A DNA stretch of 51,371 nt, from contig SDOA01000014.1 of the NCBI GenBank assembly GCA_004524595.1, forward strand, positions 1-51,371, read 5' to 3'. The translations under genes were made by a program, and so were the position numbers. Source of the DNA: Candidatus Thorarchaeota archaeon (lineage in GTDB: Archaea > Asgardarchaeota > Thorarchaeia > Thorarchaeales > Thorarchaeaceae). The notes under the pieces were generated by a model that worked only from the letters and a program-made list of their open reading frames with translations, was not told where the DNA came from and did not search any database. Shown here piece by piece: positions 51,337 through 51,371 of the stretch (position 1 is its first letter; each line of letters begins with the position of its first letter).

Positions 51337-51371
51337 CCTGATTCTGCAATATCTTGATTATAGAAAATAAA

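Noticed and set aside
1..51371. tRNA, rRNA, CRISPR array, transposase or prophage genes
   Set aside because: I saw no T-loop or acceptor stem pattern, no regular direct repeats with spacers and no transposase, integrase or phage motifs in the window.

Overview
The window is a gene-dense archaeal segment, AT-rich by eye, with about 40 protein genes and no rRNA, tRNA, CRISPR array or insertion sequence that I can see. Archaeal markers are an FAD-dependent geranylgeranyl reductase, the F420-dependent methylene-tetrahydromethanopterin dehydrogenase Mtd, an FrhB-family F420 protein, the HerA-NurA end-resection pair and an aldehyde:ferredoxin oxidoreductase. A Ras-like G-domain protein, several longin/roadblock-like proteins fused to winged-helix or zinc-ribbon domains, a C4HC3 RING/PHD-like zinc protein and surface proteins with a Thr-rich stalk plus C-terminal anchor point to an Asgard archaeon, perhaps Thorarchaeota-like. 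That last placement is an inference from protein style, not a phylogeny.

Layout. 1-7089 (minus): a MacB/LolCDE-type exporter cluster with two ATPases and two very large FtsX-type permeases. 7.3-16.1 kb: a membrane protein, a zinc protein, a divergent small GTPase, adenine phosphoribosyltransferase, acyl-CoA ligase, geranylgeranyl reductase and two unknown proteins. 16.3-20.1 kb: a small zinc/membrane protein with a glycerophosphodiester phosphodiesterase, an alpha/beta hydrolase and a large polytopic membrane protein. 20.2-22.7 kb: a 49-residue protein, tungsten/molybdenum aldehyde oxidoreductase and an acetyltransferase. 22.8-25.9 kb: a compact cassette of two paralogous longin/winged-helix proteins and a ParA/MinD-like ATPase. 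26.1-29.7 kb: an MFS-like carrier with a RadA-like helix-hairpin-helix tail, Mtd and a longin/zinc-ribbon protein. 29.8-38.9 kb: an Ig-repeat surface protein, an FrhB-like protein, GTP cyclohydrolase II, HerA, NurA and an MFS carrier. 39.0-44.8 kb: glycogen debranching enzyme and a 1188-residue surface protein. 44.8-49.3 kb (minus): a PEP-synthase-like phosphotransferase of three-domain type, a lipocalin-like protein and a degenerate histidine-phosphatase-fold protein. 49.4-51.3 kb: a RING/PHD-like zinc protein, a small unknown protein and a double PRC-barrel protein.

Together the metabolic genes suggest an anaerobe that uses tetrahydromethanopterin C1 chemistry, F420, ferredoxin-linked aldehyde oxidation, glycogen and isoprenoid lipids. 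The most original part is the ParA-longin cassette. The RPH-like phosphotransferase/lipocalin pair, the MFS-HhH fusion and the C4HC3 zinc protein come next. Intergenic regions are short (none over 300 bases) and hold several clean hairpins at convergent gene ends and palindromes in promoter regions. Many starts are TTG or GTG supported by GGAG-type ribosome binding sites.
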